Notes: generated from the letters alone by a model not told the origin. Counted from the first letter of the stretch, positions 15,411-24,249 are shown. The stretch: 64,000 bases of DNA from Blastococcus haudaquaticus (GCF_900230285.1 NZ_OCNK01000003.1:248001-312000), one strand, 5' to 3'. Numbers and translations are program-made.

Positions 15411-16616
15411 GTGCGTGCCTACCTGTCCGTGTGGCGGCTTCCCTCCGCCCCGGTCCTCCTCCTTGCCGGCTTCGCCGGTCGTCTGCCGTCGGCCATGGTG
15501 CCGCTCGCGCTCCTGCTGATGGTGCAGCAGCAGACCGGTTCCTACGCGGTTGCAGGGCTGGCCTCAGCCACATTGGGTATCGCCTCCGCCGTCATGGCCC
15601 CGATCCTGGGCCGGCTGGCCGACCGGCGGGGTCCGCGTCCGATCCTCTTCACGCAGGCGGCCGTGTACCCGCTGCTGCTGGCGCTGCTCATCGCCGTCGT
15701 CCTGGGCGGTGCGGCCGATCTCGTCGTGATCGCGGCCGCGGCGCTGGCCGGCATGGCCACGCCGCTGGTGTCGGGCACCGTCCGCGCCCTCTGGTCGCGG
15801 GTCGACGTCCGGGTGCGCCCCACCGCCTACGCCCTCGACGCCACCGCCACCGAGCTGGTCTTCGTCGTGGGTCCGTCGCTGGTGGCCGCCCTCGCCGTGT
15901 TCGTCTCGCCTGCCGCGGGTGTGGGCCTCGCCGGCGTCCTCGGCATCCTCGGCGCCCTGGGCATCGCGACGTCCGCGGCGACCCGTGCCTACGAGCCCGT
16001 GGTCGGCGCCCGCGCCGGGCTGTTCTCCACCGTGCTCACCCCCGGCATGCCGCGCCTGCTGCTCAGCGGTGCCGCGCTCATGCTCGGCTTCGGCGCGCTC
16101 GAGGTGGCCATCCCGGCGTTCGCGGACTCCACCGGGTCGCCCGGCCTGTCCGGCCTGCTGCTGGCGCTGTGGGCGCTCGGCTCGGTCGTCGGCGGCCTGT
16201 GGTTCGGCGCCCGCGTGCTGAGCAGCTCGCTGCCCCGGCAGTACCGCCTGCTGCTGCTCGGCGTGACCATCGGCCTCGCCCCGCTGGCCTGGATCTCCAG
16301 CCCCTGGGCGCTCGGCGTGCTGCTCTTCCTGGGTGGGACGGCGATCGCGCCCACGCTGACGGTGCAGAACACGCTGGTCGGCTCGATGGCGCCGGTGCAC
16401 GCCACGACCGAGGCCTTCACCTGGCTGTCGACCATCACCGTCGGCGCCTCGGCCATCGGCGCGGCCCTGGGCGGTGCGCTCATCGAGGGGTCGTCCGGCG
16501 TGCCGGGGAGCCTGGTGCTCGCGACCGCGGGCGCGGCGCTCGCCGTCGTCGTCACCCTGGTGCCCGGCCGCCGCCCGTCGGTGCCGGCCGCCGCACGGGA
16601 GTCCGTGCCCGCCTGA
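15411..16616 (+). CDS. MFS transporter
   Basis: The 401-residue product has 12 hydrophobic segments in two halves. The MFS loop 2-3 motif appears as GRLADRRGPRPIL (around residue 66) and a glycine-rich second half follows. It matches small-molecule or drug-efflux members of the family, but no substrate can be named. GTG at 15411 is used; the ribosome site is weak. Its head-to-head arrangement with a CGNR regulator and shared palindrome suggests that expression is induced by a ligand of that regulator. The coding region is followed after only 7 bp by a long intergenic palindrome. Confidence 0.82.
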   Translation: MRAYLSVWRLPSAPVLLLAGFAGRLPSAMVPLALLLMVQQQTGSYAVAGLASATLGIASAVMAPILGRLADRRGPRPILFTQAAVYPLLLALLIAVVLGGAADLVVIAAAALAGMATPLVSGTVRALWSRVDVRVRPTAYALDATATELVFVVGPSLVAALAVFVSPAAGVGLAGVLGILGALGIATSAATRAYEPVVGARAGLFSTVLTPGMPRLLLSGAALMLGFGALEVAIPAFADSTGSPGLSGLLLALWALGSVVGGLWFGARVLSSSLPRQYRLLLLGVTIGLAPLAWISSPWALGVLLFLGGTAIAPTLTVQNTLVGSMAPVHATTEAFTWLSTITVGASAIGAALGGALIEGSSGVPGSLVLATAGAALAVVVTLVPGRRPSVPAAARESVPA

Positions 16617-16623
16617 CCCGCGA

Positions 16624-16681
16624 CGAGATCTGCACACTCGCCCCCATCAGCGCCCTGACCAGGGCGAGTGTGCAGATCTCG
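16624..16681. repeat. Long intergenic palindrome, family A, copy 1
   Basis: Perfect 20-bp arms, CGAGATCTGCACACTCGCCC at 16624-16643 and its reverse complement at 16662-16681, flank an 18-base loop. A near-identical element is found at 19486-19547, and the loops also share a CATC-purine-rich core. It follows the MFS stop and could end transcription in either direction. Confidence 0.9.
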
Positions 16682-16765
16682 CCGGGCGGCCGGACCCGGG
16701 CTGGGAGGCGTCTCCGGGCCGCTGGTAGTCTTCCTCCTCGGTGGTTCCGAGGAACTCGGACCCCG

Positions 16766-16854
16766 GGAGGCTTCGCCTAGTCCGGTCTATGGCGCCGCAC
16801 TGCTAATGCGGTTTGGGTTAATCCCCATCCCGGGTTCAAATCCCGGAGCCTCCG
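16766..16854 (+). tRNA. tRNA-Ser(GCT)
   Basis: The 89-base sequence folds as a class II tRNA. The acceptor arms are GGAGGCT and AGCCTCC, the anticodon arm is CCGCA-CTGCTAA-TGCGG with anticodon GCT, there is a long variable arm (TTTGGGTTAATCCCCAT), and the T arm is CCGGGTTCAAATCCCGG. It reads AGC/AGU serine codons. The 3' CCA is not encoded. Confidence 0.95.
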
Positions 16855-16874
16855 CGCACGACAACTGAACACAG

Positions 16875-16947
16875 GCACCCGTAGCTCAACGGATAGAGCA
16901 TCTGACTACGGATCAGAAGGTTAGGGGTTCGAATCCCTTCGGGTGCA
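16875..16947 (+). tRNA. tRNA-Arg(ACG)
   Basis: A 73-base cloverleaf with acceptor arms GCACCCG and CGGGTGC, D arm AGCTCAACGGATAGAGC, anticodon arm TCTGA-CTACGGA-TCAGA with anticodon ACG, and T arm GGGGTTCGAATCCC. The A34 should be deaminated to inosine by TadA; a candidate tadA lies at 44777. It is 20 bp downstream of tRNA-Ser(GCT) and probably co-transcribed. CCA is not encoded. Confidence 0.95.
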
Positions 16948-16965
16948 CGTCTGGTTGAGACACCG

Positions 16966-17005
16966 ATCTGCCGCGCCATCCCCGACGGGGGAGGGCGCGG
17001 CAGAT
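16966..17005 (+). terminator. Strong hairpin terminator after the tRNA pair
   Basis: Perfect 12-bp arms ATCTGCCGCGCC (16966-16977) and GGCGCGGCAGAT (16994-17005) enclose a further TCCCC-GAC-GGGGGA hairpin and are followed by TCGTTT. This should end transcription of the tRNA-Ser/tRNA-Arg unit. Confidence 0.75.
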
Positions 17006-17231
17006 TCGTTTCCGGGGATGCCCCGAGCGCTGAACCAGGGACCGCTCCGGGTCCTCCCTGATGTCCCTGCCCCGGGCCGGCCGCCAGGCTCCTCGGCGGG
17101 CAGCGGTGGCCCTCCGACCTGCGGGTTCGGGCTGGCCCGACCATCGATCGGCCAGCTGGCGGGATCGGTCGGGAGCCGCTGCCCCGCAAGAGTCGATGCG
17201 GCACATCACCCGGAGACAGAGGGGCACTCCC

Positions 17232-19478
17232 ATGCAGACATCCCGCAACCTCGCCGCCCGCATGGGCAGGTGGAGCGCGCGACATCGGAAGACGGCGGTC
17301 TTCGGCTGGCTGGCGTTCGTCGCCCTGGCCGTCCTCGCCTCGGTACTGGTTCCCCAGGCCCAGCTCGAGGACGGCGAGGAGCTGGTCGGCGCACCCGCCC
17401 AGGCCCAGGTGATCCTCGAGGAGAACGGCTGGGAGGACCCGGCGTCGGAGATGGTCCTGGTGCAGCGCGCGGACGACGTCAGCGACGCGACCGCCACGGC
17501 GGCGCTCACCGACCTGGTTGCCACCCTGGAGGACACCCCGGAGGTGGCGAACGTGGTCAGCCCGCTGGCCGGCGCCCCGCTCGTCTCCGCCGACGGCCGG
17601 TCCGCGCTGGTGACCTTCGACATCCGCGGCTCGCCGGACGACGCCGACGAGCGGATCGGCGCCATCCAGGCCACCGTCGGCGAGGTGGCCGACCGGCACG
17701 GCGACGTCCGCGTGGAGCAGTTCGGCGGCACCAGCGCCGACCTCGCCCTCGACGAGGCGCTCGACTCCGACTTCCAGCAGGCCGAGCTGCTGTCGCTCCC
17801 GATCATCCTCGCGGTGCTGATGCTCACCTTCGGCGCGCTCGTCGCCGCGGTACTGCCCCTGGTGTTCGCGATCACCGCGTTCGTCGCCGCGTTCGGCCTG
17901 CTCAGCCTCACCAGCCAGCTCTGGCACGTCGACGGCACCACCCCGACGGTGATGCTGCTCATCGGCCTGGCCGTCGGCGTCGACTACTCGCTCTTCTACC
18001 TCAAGCGCGAACGCGAGGAGCGGGCCCGCGGGCTCTCCGCCGCGGACGCCCTGGAGGTCGCCGCGGCCACCTCGGGCCGCTCGGTGCTCATCTCCGGCAT
18101 CACCGTGGTCGTCGCGATGGCCGGCATGTTCCTCACCGGGTTCGCCTCGTTCACCGCGGTCGGGGTGGGGACGATCCTCGTCGTCGCCACCTCGGTGCTC
18201 GGGTCGCTCACCGTCCTGCCCGCGCTGATGTCGTGGCTCGGCGACCGGGTGGAGAAGGGCCGGCTGCCGTTCATCGGCCGCCGCCGGGCGGCCGGTCCCG
18301 GGCGGTTCTGGCCCACGGTGCTGGGCGTCGTCCTCCGCCGGCCGCTGGTCGCGGCGCTCGTGTCCGCCGGCCTGCTGGTCGGGCTGGCCGTCCCCGCCGT
18401 CGGGCTGTCGCTGCGCAACAACGGGATCACCGACCTCCCGGGCGACCTCCCGGTGATCCAGACCTACGAGCGGATCGCCGAGGCGTTCCCGGGCGGGTCC
18501 GACCCCGCGCAGGTCGTGCTCGAGGCCGACGACGTCACCGCGCCCGCCGTGCAGGCGGCGATCGCCGACCTGCGGAGGACGGCGCTGGCCACCGGCGACA
18601 TGTTCGAGCCGATCGGCGTCGAGACGAACGAGGCGGGCACCGTCGCCGTCGTCTCCGTGCCGCTGGTGGGCGACGGCGAGGAGCAGGCCTCCCGCGACGC
18701 GCTGGCCATGCTCATCGACGACGTCGTCCCCGCGACCGTGGGCCAGCTGGACGGCGTCACCGCGGTGGTCACCGGCAGCACCGCCTGGTCGGTGGCCTTC
18801 GAGGAGCTCCTGGCCGAGCGGACGCCGTGGGTGTTCGGGTTCGTGCTGGTGCTGGCCTTCCTGCTGCTGCTCGTGTCGTTCCGGTCAGTGGTGGTCGCGG
18901 TGACCGCCATCGTCCTGAACCTGCTGTCGGTGGCGGCGGCCTACGGCGCGATGGTGCTGGTCTTCCAGGAGGGCTGGGGCGCCGACCTCATCGGCCTGGA
19001 GTCCACCGGACCGATCGTGAACTGGATCCCGCTGTTCCTCTTCGTCATCCTGTTCGGCCTCTCGATGGACTACCACGTGTTCATCCTCAGCCGGATCCGC
19101 GAGGCGCGGGACCGCGGGCTCTCCACGCGGGAGGCGATCGCCTCGGGCATCACGTCGTCGGCCGGGGTTGTGACCAGCGCCGCGATGATCATGGTGTTCG
19201 TCTTCCTCTGCTTCGTGGGGCTGTCGATGACCTCGATGAAGCAGATCGGGCTGGGGCTGGCGCTCGCGGTGCTGCTCGACGCGACGCTGGTGCGGGCGGT
19301 GCTGCTGCCGGCGGTCATGCGGCTGCTGGGCGAGGCCAACTGGTACCTGCCGCGGTGGCTGGACTGGCTGCCGACGATGTCCCACGACGTCGGGCCGGAC
19401 CGCCCGGCGGCCGTCGTCCCGGCGCAGGGCGGACGGCGGGCCGGGGACGACGTGCCGCAGCTGGTCGCCACCGACTGA
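17232..19478 (+). CDS. MMPL/RND-family transporter
   Basis: The 748-residue product has the MMPL (mycobacterial-membrane-protein-like RND) plan. An N-terminal span (around residues 20-40) is followed by an extracytoplasmic domain, five to six spans with GLAVGVDYSLFYLKRERE, a second extracytoplasmic domain, and five to six spans with FGLSMDYHVFILSRIREARD. The conserved Asp-Tyr pairs in both halves belong to the proton relay of MMPL proteins. Members export lipids, siderophores or lipopeptides; the cargo here is unknown. ATG 17232 is chosen because AGAGGGG precedes it; ATG 17196 is a weaker alternative. The gene stands alone between a tRNA terminator and a long palindrome. Confidence 0.88.
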   Translation: MQTSRNLAARMGRWSARHRKTAVFGWLAFVALAVLASVLVPQAQLEDGEELVGAPAQAQVILEENGWEDPASEMVLVQRADDVSDATATAALTDLVATLEDTPEVANVVSPLAGAPLVSADGRSALVTFDIRGSPDDADERIGAIQATVGEVADRHGDVRVEQFGGTSADLALDEALDSDFQQAELLSLPIILAVLMLTFGALVAAVLPLVFAITAFVAAFGLLSLTSQLWHVDGTTPTVMLLIGLAVGVDYSLFYLKREREERARGLSAADALEVAAATSGRSVLISGITVVVAMAGMFLTGFASFTAVGVGTILVVATSVLGSLTVLPALMSWLGDRVEKGRLPFIGRRRAAGPGRFWPTVLGVVLRRPLVAALVSAGLLVGLAVPAVGLSLRNNGITDLPGDLPVIQTYERIAEAFPGGSDPAQVVLEADDVTAPAVQAAIADLRRTALATGDMFEPIGVETNEAGTVAVVSVPLVGDGEEQASRDALAMLIDDVVPATVGQLDGVTAVVTGSTAWSVAFEELLAERTPWVFGFVLVLAFLLLLVSFRSVVVAVTAIVLNLLSVAAAYGAMVLVFQEGWGADLIGLESTGPIVNWIPLFLFVILFGLSMDYHVFILSRIREARDRGLSTREAIASGITSSAGVVTSAAMIMVFVFLCFVGLSMTSMKQIGLGLALAVLLDATLVRAVLLPAVMRLLGEANWYLPRWLDWLPTMSHDVGPDRPAAVVPAQGGRRAGDDVPQLVATD

Positions 19479-19485
19479 CCGCGCC

Positions 19486-19547
19486 GACGAGATCTGCACA
19501 CTCGCCGTCATCGGGCCGCTGATGGGGGCGAGTGTGCAGATCTCGTC
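19486..19547. repeat. Long intergenic palindrome, family A, copy 2
   Basis: Perfect 21-bp arms at 19486-19506 and 19527-19547 share the core GAGATCTGCACACTCGCC with copy 1 at 16624-16681. The loop is 20 bases. It begins 7 bp after the MMPL stop, the same spacing copy 1 shows after the MFS stop. Confidence 0.9.
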
Positions 19548-19812
19548 AGTGGGTGCCCCTGCGGGCCGCGCTGAGGTGGCCGCGGGTGGCGCGGCGCGCG
19601 GCCATCTGGATGCCCGGACGGAGGATGTGGGGGCGGGAGGCCGGGCCTGACGGTCTGGCCGCGTTGGTCGGTCTACCCAGCAGTGGATAGCCACTCTGTA
19701 GCCGGCTCTCCCGCCCCGCGATCACTGTGAGCCCGGTCACACCGATCCGTCAAGGTGACCCGGGAGTGTCGTTTCCGGCGCGCCGTCCCTGCCCCGGCGG
19801 CGCCAGGACGGG
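19548..19812. other. Intergenic stretch without a supported gene
   Basis: Together with the palindrome before it, this is the longest gene-free region (about 335 bp). Apart from the hairpin at 19732-19764 and a small AGTGG-ATAG-CCACT fold near 19682, I see nothing with support. A 64-codon reverse-strand reading frame here has no ribosome site and Arg/Pro-rich shadow-like composition. Confidence 0.5.
19732..19764 (-). terminator. Possible terminator of the alpha-hydroxy-acid oxidase gene
   Basis: CCCGGTCAC (19732-19740) pairs with GTGACCCGGG (19755-19764) with one bulge. It lies about 50 bp past the stop of the reverse-strand gene. There is no clear U-tract, so confidence is modest. Confidence 0.35.
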
Positions 19813-21126
19813 TCAGCCCACGCGCCGCAGGATGTCCGGTGAGAGCTGGTCCACGGCGGTGTGCCCGGTCAGGCCGAGGGTGAGGTCGAACTCCCCGAGG
19901 ACGTCGCCGATCACCTGGCGCACACCCTCCTCGCCGCCCAGCGCCAGCCCCCAGGCGAACGGCCGGCCGAGCAGGACCGCCGTCGCGCCGAGCGCCACGG
20001 CGGTGAAGACGTCGGCGCCGGTGCGGATGCCGCTGTCCAGCAGCACCGGTGCCCGCCCGGCGACGGCGCCGAGCACCTCGGGCAGCGCGTCGAGCGCGGA
20101 GATGGAGCGGTCTACCTGCCGGCCGCCGTGGGTGCTGACGACGAGGCCGTCGACGCCCTCGTCGAGCGCGCGCCGGGCGTCGTCCGGGTGGAGGACGCCC
20201 TTGAGCAGGATCGGCAGCCGAGTCCGCGACCGCAGCCAGGCCAGGTCGTCCCAGGTGATGGAGGGCCGCGAGTAGATGCCGAGGAACGTCTCGACGGCGG
20301 CCCGGGGGAGCGGCGACCTCAGGTTGTCGCGGAACGAGCCGGGCCACGCCTTCGCCATGCCGACGAGGGCGCGCACCGCGGCGGGGGTCGGCCGTGGCTG
20401 CTTGTCGCGCTCCGCCGAGGCGGCCGGGTCGGCGGGTGCCGGGGCGCCGGCCGAGGCGACCCGCTCCTCGACCAGCCGGCGGAACACCGGGTCCGACGTG
20501 TACTGCGCGATGCCCTTGCCCAGGGCGAACGGCAGGTGCCCGAGATCGAGGTCGCGGGGCCGCCAGCCGAGCATCGTCGTGTCGAGGGTGACCGCGATCG
20601 CGTCGCACCCGGCCGCCTCCGCCCGGCCGACCAGGCTCTCGACGAGCTCGTCGGACGTCGACCAGTACAGCTGGAACCAGCGGGGGGAGTCGCCCATGAC
20701 CGCCGCGCACTCCTCCATGGAGTACGACGCCTGGTTGGAGAAGACCATGGGGACGCCGGTGGCCGCCGCGGCCCGCGCGACCGCGAGGTCGGCCTCGTCG
20801 TGCACCAGCTCCAGCGCCCCGACCGGGCCCAGCAGCAGCGGGGCCGGGAGGCGCCGGCCGAAGAGCTCGATCGAGGTGTCCCGGTTGCTGACGTCCCGGA
20901 GCACCCGGGGGACGACCGCCCACCGGTCGAAGGCGGCCCGGTTGGCCCGCTGCGTGACCTCGTCGCCCGCGCCGCCGGCCACGTAGGCGTAGGCGCGCGC
21001 GTTCAGCGCCTTCTTCGCCGCCTCCTGCAGCCTGCGCGCCCCGACCGGCACCCGGGGTGAACGGCCGTACACCCCGGCCCGGTAGACCTCGTTCTGCCGA
21101 CGGCGGCCCACGCCTGGTTCGTCCAC
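19813..21126 (-). CDS. FMN-dependent alpha-hydroxy-acid oxidase (lactate 2-monooxygenase-like)
   Basis: The 437-residue product has the (beta/alpha)8 FMN fold. The signature [14 protein letters not shown] is followed by [22 protein letters not shown], a long loop (residues 220-270) rich in Ala/Pro, [13 protein letters not shown] with the flavin Lys, the active-site block [11 protein letters not shown] with His and Arg, and [12 protein letters not shown]. The loop length and N-terminal extension fit lactate 2-monooxygenase or related oxidases better than short lactate dehydrogenases. The substrate is a 2-hydroxy acid, with lactate most likely. GTG 21126 is used, with no strong ribosome site. 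It is divergent from the Nramp-related gene. Confidence 0.85.
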   Translation of the reverse strand: MDEPGVGRRRQNEVYRAGVYGRSPRVPVGARRLQEAAKKALNARAYAYVAGGAGDEVTQRANRAAFDRWAVVPRVLRDVSNRDTSIELFGRRLPAPLLLGPVGALELVHDEADLAVARAAAATGVPMVFSNQASYSMEECAAVMGDSPRWFQLYWSTSDELVESLVGRAEAAGCDAIAVTLDTTMLGWRPRDLDLGHLPFALGKGIAQYTSDPVFRRLVEERVASAGAPAPADPAASAERDKQPRPTPAAVRALVGMAKAWPGSFRDNLRSPLPRAAVETFLGIYSRPSITWDDLAWLRSRTRLPILLKGVLHPDDARRALDEGVDGLVVSTHGGRQVDRSISALDALPEVLGAVAGRAPVLLDSGIRTGADVFTAVALGATAVLLGRPFAWGLALGGEEGVRQVIGDVLGEFDLTLGLTGHTAVDQLSPDILRRVG

Positions 21127-21213
21127 GCGGCCACCGTAGTGACCCGGCTCTCACCCGCCGGTTGCGAGGTCCTCCGCCCTGGACTGGACTGGCTGCGACA
21201 CCCGGGAGGCAGC

Positions 21214-22503
21214 GTGGCCGAGGAGACCGAACGACTGGGTGAGGACGTCGATCCGCGCCCCGCCGCGGACCAGCAGCAGACCCGCCGGTGGCGCCTGGTC
21301 GGCCCCGGCATCGTCGTCGCGGCCACCGCGGTGGGCGCCGGCGACCTCGTCGCCACCCTCATCGCCGGCTCGCGGTTCGGGTACGCGCTCCTCTGGGCGG
21401 TCGTGCTGGGCGTCGCCGTCAAGATCGCGCTGGCCGAGGCGACCGGGCGCTGGCACCTCGCCACGGGCTCCACGATCTTCGTCGGCTGGCGGTCGCTGGG
21501 CGCCTGGACGTCGGTCTACTTCGCCGTCTACGTGGCGATCTGGGGGTTCGTCTACGGCGCGACGGCGATGACGTCGTCGGCGCTGCCCCTGGCCGCGCTC
21601 TTCCCCGTGCTGCCACTGGAGGCGTGGGCGATCCTCTCCGGCCTCGTCGGGCTGGCGTTCGTGTGGTTCGGCAACTACCGGGTGTTCGAGAAGGTCATGA
21701 CCGCCCTGATCGGCGTCATGTTCGTGATCGTCGTGGGCCTGGCGGTGCTCGTCGTCCCCGATCTCGGCGCCACCCTCTCCGGCCTGGTGCCGCGGCTGCC
21801 GGAGGGGTCGGCCGTCTACACCCTGGGCCTGGTCGGCGGGGTGGGCGGAACCATCACCATGGCGGCCTACGGCTACTGGGTGAACGCCAAGGGCTGGCGC
21901 GACGCGTCGTGGATGCGCGTGATGCGCCTGGACAACCGGGTCGCCTACATCACCACCGGCGTCTTCGTCGTCGCCATGCTCATCGTCGGCGCCGACCTGC
22001 TGTACCGGTCCGGCATCACGCTGACGGAGGGCGACCGCGGCCTGCTCGACCTCGACGAGATCCTGCGGGACCGCTTCGGGCGCGTCGTCTCCACGCTGTT
22101 CCTGGTCGGCTTCTGGGCGACGTCGTTCTCGTCGCTGCTCGGCGTCTGGCAGGGGGTGAGCCTGCTGTTCACCGACTTCGTGCGCACGCGGCGCGAGGCG
22201 CGCGGGCAGCTGAGCGAGGGGCCTGCCGAGCGCAGCCTGCCCTACCGCGGCTACGTCCTCTGGCTGACCTTCCCCCCGATGGTGCTGGTCTTCCTGGGGC
22301 AGCCCTTCGCGATCGTGGTGGCCTACGGCGCTCTGGGGGCCTTCTTCATGCCGTTCCTGGCGCTCACGCTCGTCTGGCTGCTCAACAGCAGCCGCACACC
22401 CGAGCAGTGGCGCAACGGCTGGCTCTCCAACGGGCTGCTCGTCGCGGCGGCCCTGCTCTTCGTGGTGCTGTGCGTCAACGAACTGGTCGGCCTGGGCAGC
22501 TGA
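21214..22503 (+). CDS. Nramp-related membrane transporter with altered metal-site motifs
   Basis: The 429-residue product has about 11 spans in the Nramp (LeuT-fold) order. The first-span region reads GPGIVVAATAVGAGDLVATLIAGSRFGYALLWAV. Canonical metal-importing Nramps have DPGN here; this protein has GAGD. The sixth-span region, normally with a Met-Pro-His motif, reads GTITMAAYGYWVNAKGW. Without the usual ligands it probably does not move Mn2+/Fe2+ in the standard way and belongs to a diverged Nramp-related group. GTG 21214 is chosen because GGGAGG lies six bases before it; the frame is also open from GTG 21139. Confidence 0.8.
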   Translation: MAEETERLGEDVDPRPAADQQQTRRWRLVGPGIVVAATAVGAGDLVATLIAGSRFGYALLWAVVLGVAVKIALAEATGRWHLATGSTIFVGWRSLGAWTSVYFAVYVAIWGFVYGATAMTSSALPLAALFPVLPLEAWAILSGLVGLAFVWFGNYRVFEKVMTALIGVMFVIVVGLAVLVVPDLGATLSGLVPRLPEGSAVYTLGLVGGVGGTITMAAYGYWVNAKGWRDASWMRVMRLDNRVAYITTGVFVVAMLIVGADLLYRSGITLTEGDRGLLDLDEILRDRFGRVVSTLFLVGFWATSFSSLLGVWQGVSLLFTDFVRTRREARGQLSEGPAERSLPYRGYVLWLTFPPMVLVFLGQPFAIVVAYGALGAFFMPFLALTLVWLLNSSRTPEQWRNGWLSNGLLVAAALLFVVLCVNELVGLGS

Positions 22504-22550
22504 ACCCGGGGTTCTTCCCGACACGCCGCACGACACGCTCGAACTGCCGA

Positions 22551-22567
22551 GTAACGGGCTGGCAACG
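22551..22567 (+). promoter_or_regulatory. Direct repeat GTAACG-N5-GCAACG upstream of a secreted protein gene
   Basis: GTAACG (22551-22556) and GCAACG (22562-22567) form a direct repeat with 11-bp period, one helical turn. This resembles the direct-repeat boxes bound by MtrA-type response regulators upstream of cell-wall genes in actinobacteria. It lies about 150 bp before the GTG at 22702. Binding is an inference. Confidence 0.3.
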
Positions 22568-22701
22568 AAGCGTCACATCCGTCATAGTTCGAGCGAAGTT
22601 GCACCACGCTTGGGGGAGCACGTATCAGGACCACCCAGTGGCCCGTCGCGGAGAACCGCGCGACGTCCGCCCGCCACGTCCGACCGGCCGCATCGGCCGG
22701 A

Positions 22702-23682
22702 GTGCTCTCGAGCCTCGTGCTCCTCCTCCTCGGTGCCGCGCTGGCCTCGGCGGCTCCCGCCGCCGCGATCGACGACCCCACCCGTCCCGACGCGCGGGTG
22801 ACCCACGGCCCGAGCTGCCGCCCGGGCGGGCTGGTGGTCGAGGTGGTCGCCGGCACGGTCCCCTACGCCGTCCGGCTGGCGACCACGCGCACCCCGGCCG
22901 GCGAGGACGAGGCGCAGCTGGCCCCGGGGGAGACCGTGGTGCTCCGCACCGGTGACGTCGCCTGGGGCGAGACGATCGACGGGCGGCTGGAGTTCACCGC
23001 GGGCGACGGCTCGGGCACGGCCTTCACCGACGAGCTCGAGGAGTACAGCTTCACCCGGCCCACCCGCGAGGACTGCGACGCGGTGGCCCAGCCGACGAAC
23101 CCCGACCCGACCCCGCCCCCCTCGGCGGCCCCCACCGCCGCGCCGACGGAGACCCCGGACGCGGGGTCCGACTCCGGCCCGGGCGCCGACCCGACCCCGG
23201 GCACGCCGTCGCCGACACCGACGCCGTCGGCGGAACCGCGCCCGTCGGGGTCGGTGTCCCCCTCGCCCGCGGACCGGAGCAGCGAGGCGCCCGTCCGTGC
23301 GGTCAGTCCCGGGGGGACCGTCACCGTCTCCGCCGGTGGCTTCCTGCCCGGCGAAGAGGTCTCCATCCAGCTGCACGAGGGCGGCGAGGTCCTCGGCACC
23401 GCGACCGCCGGTCGCGACGGCCGGGTCGAGGCGGAGATCCGCATCCCCGACGGTGCCGCGGCCGGCCGGACGACCGTGAGCCTCGTCGGCGCGGAGTCGG
23501 CGGTGGTGGCCGACGTCGAACTGCGCATTGCCGGTGCCGACCGCGTGGTGGCCACCCAGGACTGGCGGGACCTCGTGCCGCTGACCAGCGCGGCCGTCGC
23601 CCTGGTGGGCACCGTCTCCACGCTGGTCTCCGTCCTGGGCCAGCGCGGATCGCGCCGGCGCTCTCCCATCAGGAGCGCCTGA
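22702..23682 (+). CDS. Secreted, C-terminally membrane-anchored proline/threonine-rich protein
   Basis: I do not recognise a named family. The 326-residue product starts with a hydrophobic leader (LVLLLLGAALASAAPAAA), then a small domain (residues 25-130) with two Cys. A Pro/Thr/Ser linker follows (residues 133-190), then a beta-sandwich-like domain beginning VSPGGTVTVSAGGFLPGEEV (around residues 200-280), and a final hydrophobic span with a basic tail (LTSAAVALVGTVSTLVSVLGQRGSRRR). The build suits a cell-wall-spanning surface protein. GTG 22702 leaves no basic n-region; an upstream start would add several Arg. A strong GGGGGAG (22612-22618) lies five bases before an in-frame ATC at 22624, a possible non-standard start. 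Confidence 0.7.
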   Translation: MLSSLVLLLLGAALASAAPAAAIDDPTRPDARVTHGPSCRPGGLVVEVVAGTVPYAVRLATTRTPAGEDEAQLAPGETVVLRTGDVAWGETIDGRLEFTAGDGSGTAFTDELEEYSFTRPTREDCDAVAQPTNPDPTPPPSAAPTAAPTETPDAGSDSGPGADPTPGTPSPTPTPSAEPRPSGSVSPSPADRSSEAPVRAVSPGGTVTVSAGGFLPGEEVSIQLHEGGEVLGTATAGRDGRVEAEIRIPDGAAAGRTTVSLVGAESAVVADVELRIAGADRVVATQDWRDLVPLTSAAVALVGTVSTLVSVLGQRGSRRRSPIRSA

Positions 23683-23707
23683 GGCCGCCATCGGCGACGA
23701 TGGAGCC

Positions 23708-24208
23708 GTGCCCCGCCCCGAGGACGCGCTCGCGCGCGGTGTCCCCCGGGACGCAGGCGCCGTCCCGGGGGCCGTGCCCCGCCCCGCCGAGACCTGGCTG
23801 CGCATCGTCCAGGTGCACGACCGGATCACCCGGCGGGTGGACTCCGCACTGCACCGGGAGCACGACCTGTCGCTCACCGGCTTCGAGGCGCTGCGCCGGC
23901 TCGCCGAGACACCCGGCGAGCGCGTCAGCATGGGGGACCTCGCCGAGGCCCTGGGCCTGTCCCGCGCCGGCGTCACCAGCACGGTGAACCGTCTCGTGGC
24001 CGACGGCCTGGTGCTGCGCGAGCGCGGCGACGGGGACCGGCGGTTGCTCCTGGCGCGGCTGACGCCGGCCGGCCGGTCGCGCGTCGAGCAGGCGGCGGGA
24101 ACGCACGACGGCCTCGTCGCCCACCTGCTGAGCATGCTGGGGGACGACGCCCCCGTGGTCACCGACGCCCTCGCGCGGGTGTCGGCCGCCACCCGTTCAC
24201 GGCGGTGA
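23708..24208 (+). CDS. MarR-family transcriptional regulator
   Basis: The 166-residue product has the MarR winged-helix layout: TGFEALRRLAETPGERVSMGDLAEALGLSRAGVTSTVNRLVADGLV (residues 58-103) is the helix-turn-helix, and RERGDGDRRLLLARLTPAGR is the wing. It should bind DNA as a dimer and respond to a small ligand. GTG 23708 with GGAG just upstream is taken as the start. It lies 25 bp after the secreted-protein gene and before the heptose operon, but no palindromic site near it identifies a target. Confidence 0.82.
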   Translation: MPRPEDALARGVPRDAGAVPGAVPRPAETWLRIVQVHDRITRRVDSALHREHDLSLTGFEALRRLAETPGERVSMGDLAEALGLSRAGVTSTVNRLVADGLVLRERGDGDRRLLLARLTPAGRSRVEQAAGTHDGLVAHLLSMLGDDAPVVTDALARVSAATRSRR

Positions 24209-24249
24209 CCGCAGCGGCGCCCGGAGCGTTCGGCGAAGCTTCAAGCCCG

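Noticed and set aside
19546-19740. A 64-codon reverse-strand frame in the 19.5-19.8 kb gap
   Set aside because: No ribosome site, Arg/Pro-rich shadow-like composition, and its 3' end lies inside the family A palindrome.
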